Assembly: GCA_001557505.1 (NCBI GenBank)
Contig: LSAX01000008.1
Span: forward strand, 1,736,001 to 1,800,000
DNA from: Reticulascus tulasneorum
Taxonomy: Eukaryota > Ascomycota > Sordariomycetes > Glomerellales > Reticulascaceae
Direction of reading: 5' to 3'
DNA length: 64,000 bases
Part shown: in pieces, positions 62,016 through 64,000 of the stretch
Layout: every line of letters begins with the position of its first letter
How positions within the stretch are numbered: position 1 is the first letter of the stretch
Position numbers and translations under genes: made by a program
Notes under the pieces: generated by a model
What the model was told of the DNA's origin: nothing
Seen by the model: the letters and a program-made list of their open reading frames with translations, nothing else
The model's database searches: none

Positions 62016-63712
62016 ATGGGCGCCGTAAGAAGGGTTGCAGTCATCGGCGCCGGCCCCGCTGGTGCCATCGCCGTTGATGCGCTAGCTCAAGAGAAAACTT
62101 TCGACCTCATCCGTGTCTTTGAGCGCCGTGAAGCCCCGGGTGGCTGTTGGTAAGTCATAATTCTGTTAATCATTTAAAGTTAGGATATATTATGGCTTGA
62201 TCATGATATTGTGCCAAACCGCTATGAAATCTTCCAGGCTTACTGATCGACCTTTGCAGGATCGGAGACACTGAAGCTCCGCCACTTCTGTCCGACTTTG
62301 CATCCCTTGCCGACCGGACCGCCGACAGTCCGTTGCCGGTCCCAGAGAGGGTGCCGGCCCAAGCCCCCAAGGCTGATCGCCCACGCTTCACTGAATCCTC
62401 CGTATATCCTTATCTTGAGACCAACATCGACAGCGTGCCTATGGAATTCAGCCAAGAGCCGATCCCAACCGAACGCACCGAGCTCTCAATCGCCCGCCAC
62501 GGCCAGGACACGCCGTTTCGTCACTGGACCGTAATCAACAAATACATAACCGGTCTTCTAGAGCGCAATAGCTACTCGGACTTTGTCTCCTACAATACGA
62601 CTGTAGAGAGGGCGGAAAAGGTTGGCCAGGAATGGAAGGTGACTCTCAGAAAGGAGGGAAAGGACCTGGACTATTGGTGGACCGAATGGTTCGATGCCGT
62701 GGTAGTTGCAAGCGGGCACTATTGGGTACCGTACATACCAGCCATTGAAGGCTTGGAACAATTCGAGAAGACTCGGCCCGGCAGCGTCCTACACAGCAAA
62801 CATTTCCGTGGAAAGGATTACTTCCGTGGCAAGGTGAGTTGCGTTGCCTGCCCATGAGGCGGGCTTACGTGTAATACATGAAGCTTATTGTTTTCTTAGC
62901 GAGTTGTGGTTGTTGGTGCCTCCGTCTCTGGAGCGGATATAGCTGTGGATCTGGCTGACACCGCGATATATCCGGTGTACGCGGTCGTTGACGGCCACAA
63001 GGCAAACCTGTACTTCGGGGATGTAGCCTTTGGTCATCCCAAGATTTCAAGGAAGCCTTCCGTGGCACGAGTCACTGGCCGAACGGTCCACTTCATCGAC
63101 GGAACCTCTGTCGAAGGGGTTGACAACATCATCTTCGGCACTGGCTATTCGTGGACCTTGCCTTTTCTCCCAGATGTCGAGGTCCGGAACAACCGCGTTC
63201 CAGAACTGTACCAACATGTTGTGTACCAGCGAGACCCGACCCTAGTCTTCGTCGGCGCCGTTGCAGCCGGCTTGACGTTCAAGGTCTTCGAATGGCAAGC
63301 GGTGCTGGCTGCTCGGGTGCTGGCGGGACGAGCGATACTTCCACCCCTGGCCGAGCAGCAGAAATGGGAAGCCGACCGTATCGCTGCTCGGGGCGACAGC
63401 GTCAAGTTCACCTTGATATATCCAGACTTTGAGGACTATTTCGAGACGCTTCGTGCTTTAGCTGGGCCAGGCGAAAAGGGACACGGCCGCCAACTGCCGC
63501 GGTTTCGTCGCGAGTGGTACAAGGCTTTCCTTGATGGCCATGATAAAAGACTGGACCTGTGGCGGAGGATCAATGCCGAGGCTCAGCAGCAGTTGGCGCT
63601 TAACAGGGTGGAACAGGCTCATACAAATGGGGTGAAGAAATCGATACCAAACGGGGTGGGACATCTGCCGAACGGCGTTGACCATATTGTAGATTCGCTG
63701 AAAAGGCTGTAG
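62016..63712 (+). CDS. Flavin-containing monooxygenase (FMO-like)
   Basis: FAD/NADPH enzyme that oxygenates N, S or carbonyl substrates. Exons 62016-62149, 62260-62833 and 62900-63712 give 506 aa. FAD site: GAGPAG (residues 11-16). FMO signature region: LHSKHFRGKDYFRGKRVVVVG, with the NADPH site GASVSG just after it across the third exon. A late FGTGY precedes WTLPFLP, typical of the family. The ATG at 62016 (context CATCATGG) was chosen as the first Met that allows the FAD motif. It is divergent from the ACS transporter; a shared metabolic role is plausible. Confidence 0.92.
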
Positions 63713-63810
63713 TGGCAGGACACTACCGGCGAGCTGTGCAGATTTGTTGAAACGCGCTTTCTTGCTGGTTCTCTCTGTTGCCACCTGAGTGACCCCTGGA
63801 GGCTCTGTCT

Positions 63811-64000
63811 CTATTTCTCTTCCTTCCAGACCTCAGAGAGTACGCCAGGTTCATAGCACCTAAGCTCGAGAAGACATGAGACCTGGCACATAATTACAAA
63901 CCCCATGAAGGCCACCGTGAATGCGACAAAGCATAAGAATCCGAATATGGAGGTGATGTAGAGTATATGCATCACCGGCCCGCCAATCGGCCACTGCGTC
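63811..64000 (-). CDS. C-terminal end of a membrane protein (partial, cut by window edge)
   Basis: A frame open to the window edge ends at TAG 63811-63813, leaving 62 residues. They contain one or two hydrophobic stretches (VMHILYITSIFGFLCFVAF, VAFMGFVIMCQVSCLL) and a short charged tail (EVWKEEK). The family cannot be decided from this piece; a transporter C-terminus is possible. It is convergent with the FMO gene. Confidence 0.5.
   Translation of the reverse strand, partial: TQWPIGGPVMHILYITSIFGFLCFVAFTVAFMGFVIMCQVSCLLELRCYEPGVLSEVWKEEK

Noticed and set aside
61841..62077. 78-aa ORF before the FMO gene
   Set aside because: It overlaps the FMO first exon in another frame and lacks any domain; likely leader sequence.

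Overview
This is eukaryotic nuclear DNA from a filamentous ascomycete (Pezizomycotina; Sordariomycete-like, order not fixed). The signs are short introns (about 44-110 nt, with GT..CTAAC/CTGAC..AG signals), CT-rich leaders, TAGGTACCTA-type promoter repeats, and families typical of moulds: HET, Clr5-ankyrin, an ATP9 with mitochondrial presequence, and ACS-type MFS transporters. I saw no tRNA, rRNA, CRISPR array or intact transposon. All gene models were spliced by hand; exon sums and reading phases were checked.

Layout. 0.3-5.0 kb: two divergent arginine-biosynthesis genes, a stand-alone N-acetyl-gamma-glutamyl-phosphate reductase (minus) and an N-acetylglutamate kinase with NAT/DUF619 domain (plus). 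In most fungi these are one bifunctional ARG5,6/arg-6 gene. Just past the kinase stop lies a fossil of the missing reductase domain, with its start and its last codons but not its middle. I consider this split the most novel item here. 5.2-8.5 kb: a Cys-rich repeat gene and a HET gene, both with broken frames. 11.4-12.1 kb: ATP9. 14.3-15.1 kb: a secreted or membrane-anchored Kre9/Knh1-like protein. 16.9 kb: a lineage-type hypothetical. 18.2-22.7 kb: a SAS2-type MYST acetyltransferase and an LRR protein. 23.9-28.8 kb: a small hypothetical, GPI1 (GPI-anchor synthesis), a 72-aa membrane protein and MDM35. 30.2-37.5 kb: RPN3, a glutaminyl cyclase-like M28 protein and TAF12. 41.1 kb: an acidic disordered protein. 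43-45.2 kb: a Ser/Thr-rich secreted wall protein with a Cys-rich binding module.

46.6-52.7 kb is accessory-looking: a Clr5-ankyrin gene and a dynamin-like GTPase, each with a possible frame lesion. 53.7 kb: a small GRF-like zinc-ribbon protein. 55.4-59.1 kb: a secreted alkaline phosphatase with two upstream CACGTG sites, and a MutY-type DNA glycosylase. 59.3-63.7 kb: an ACS-family MFS transporter and a flavin monooxygenase, divergent around a palindromic CCG-N3-CGG site, possibly a small catabolic or metabolic pair. The right edge cuts the last membrane-protein gene.

Housekeeping genes (RPN3, TAF12, GPI1, MDM35, ATP9) alternate with fast-evolving families (HET, Clr5-ankyrin, dynamin-like).
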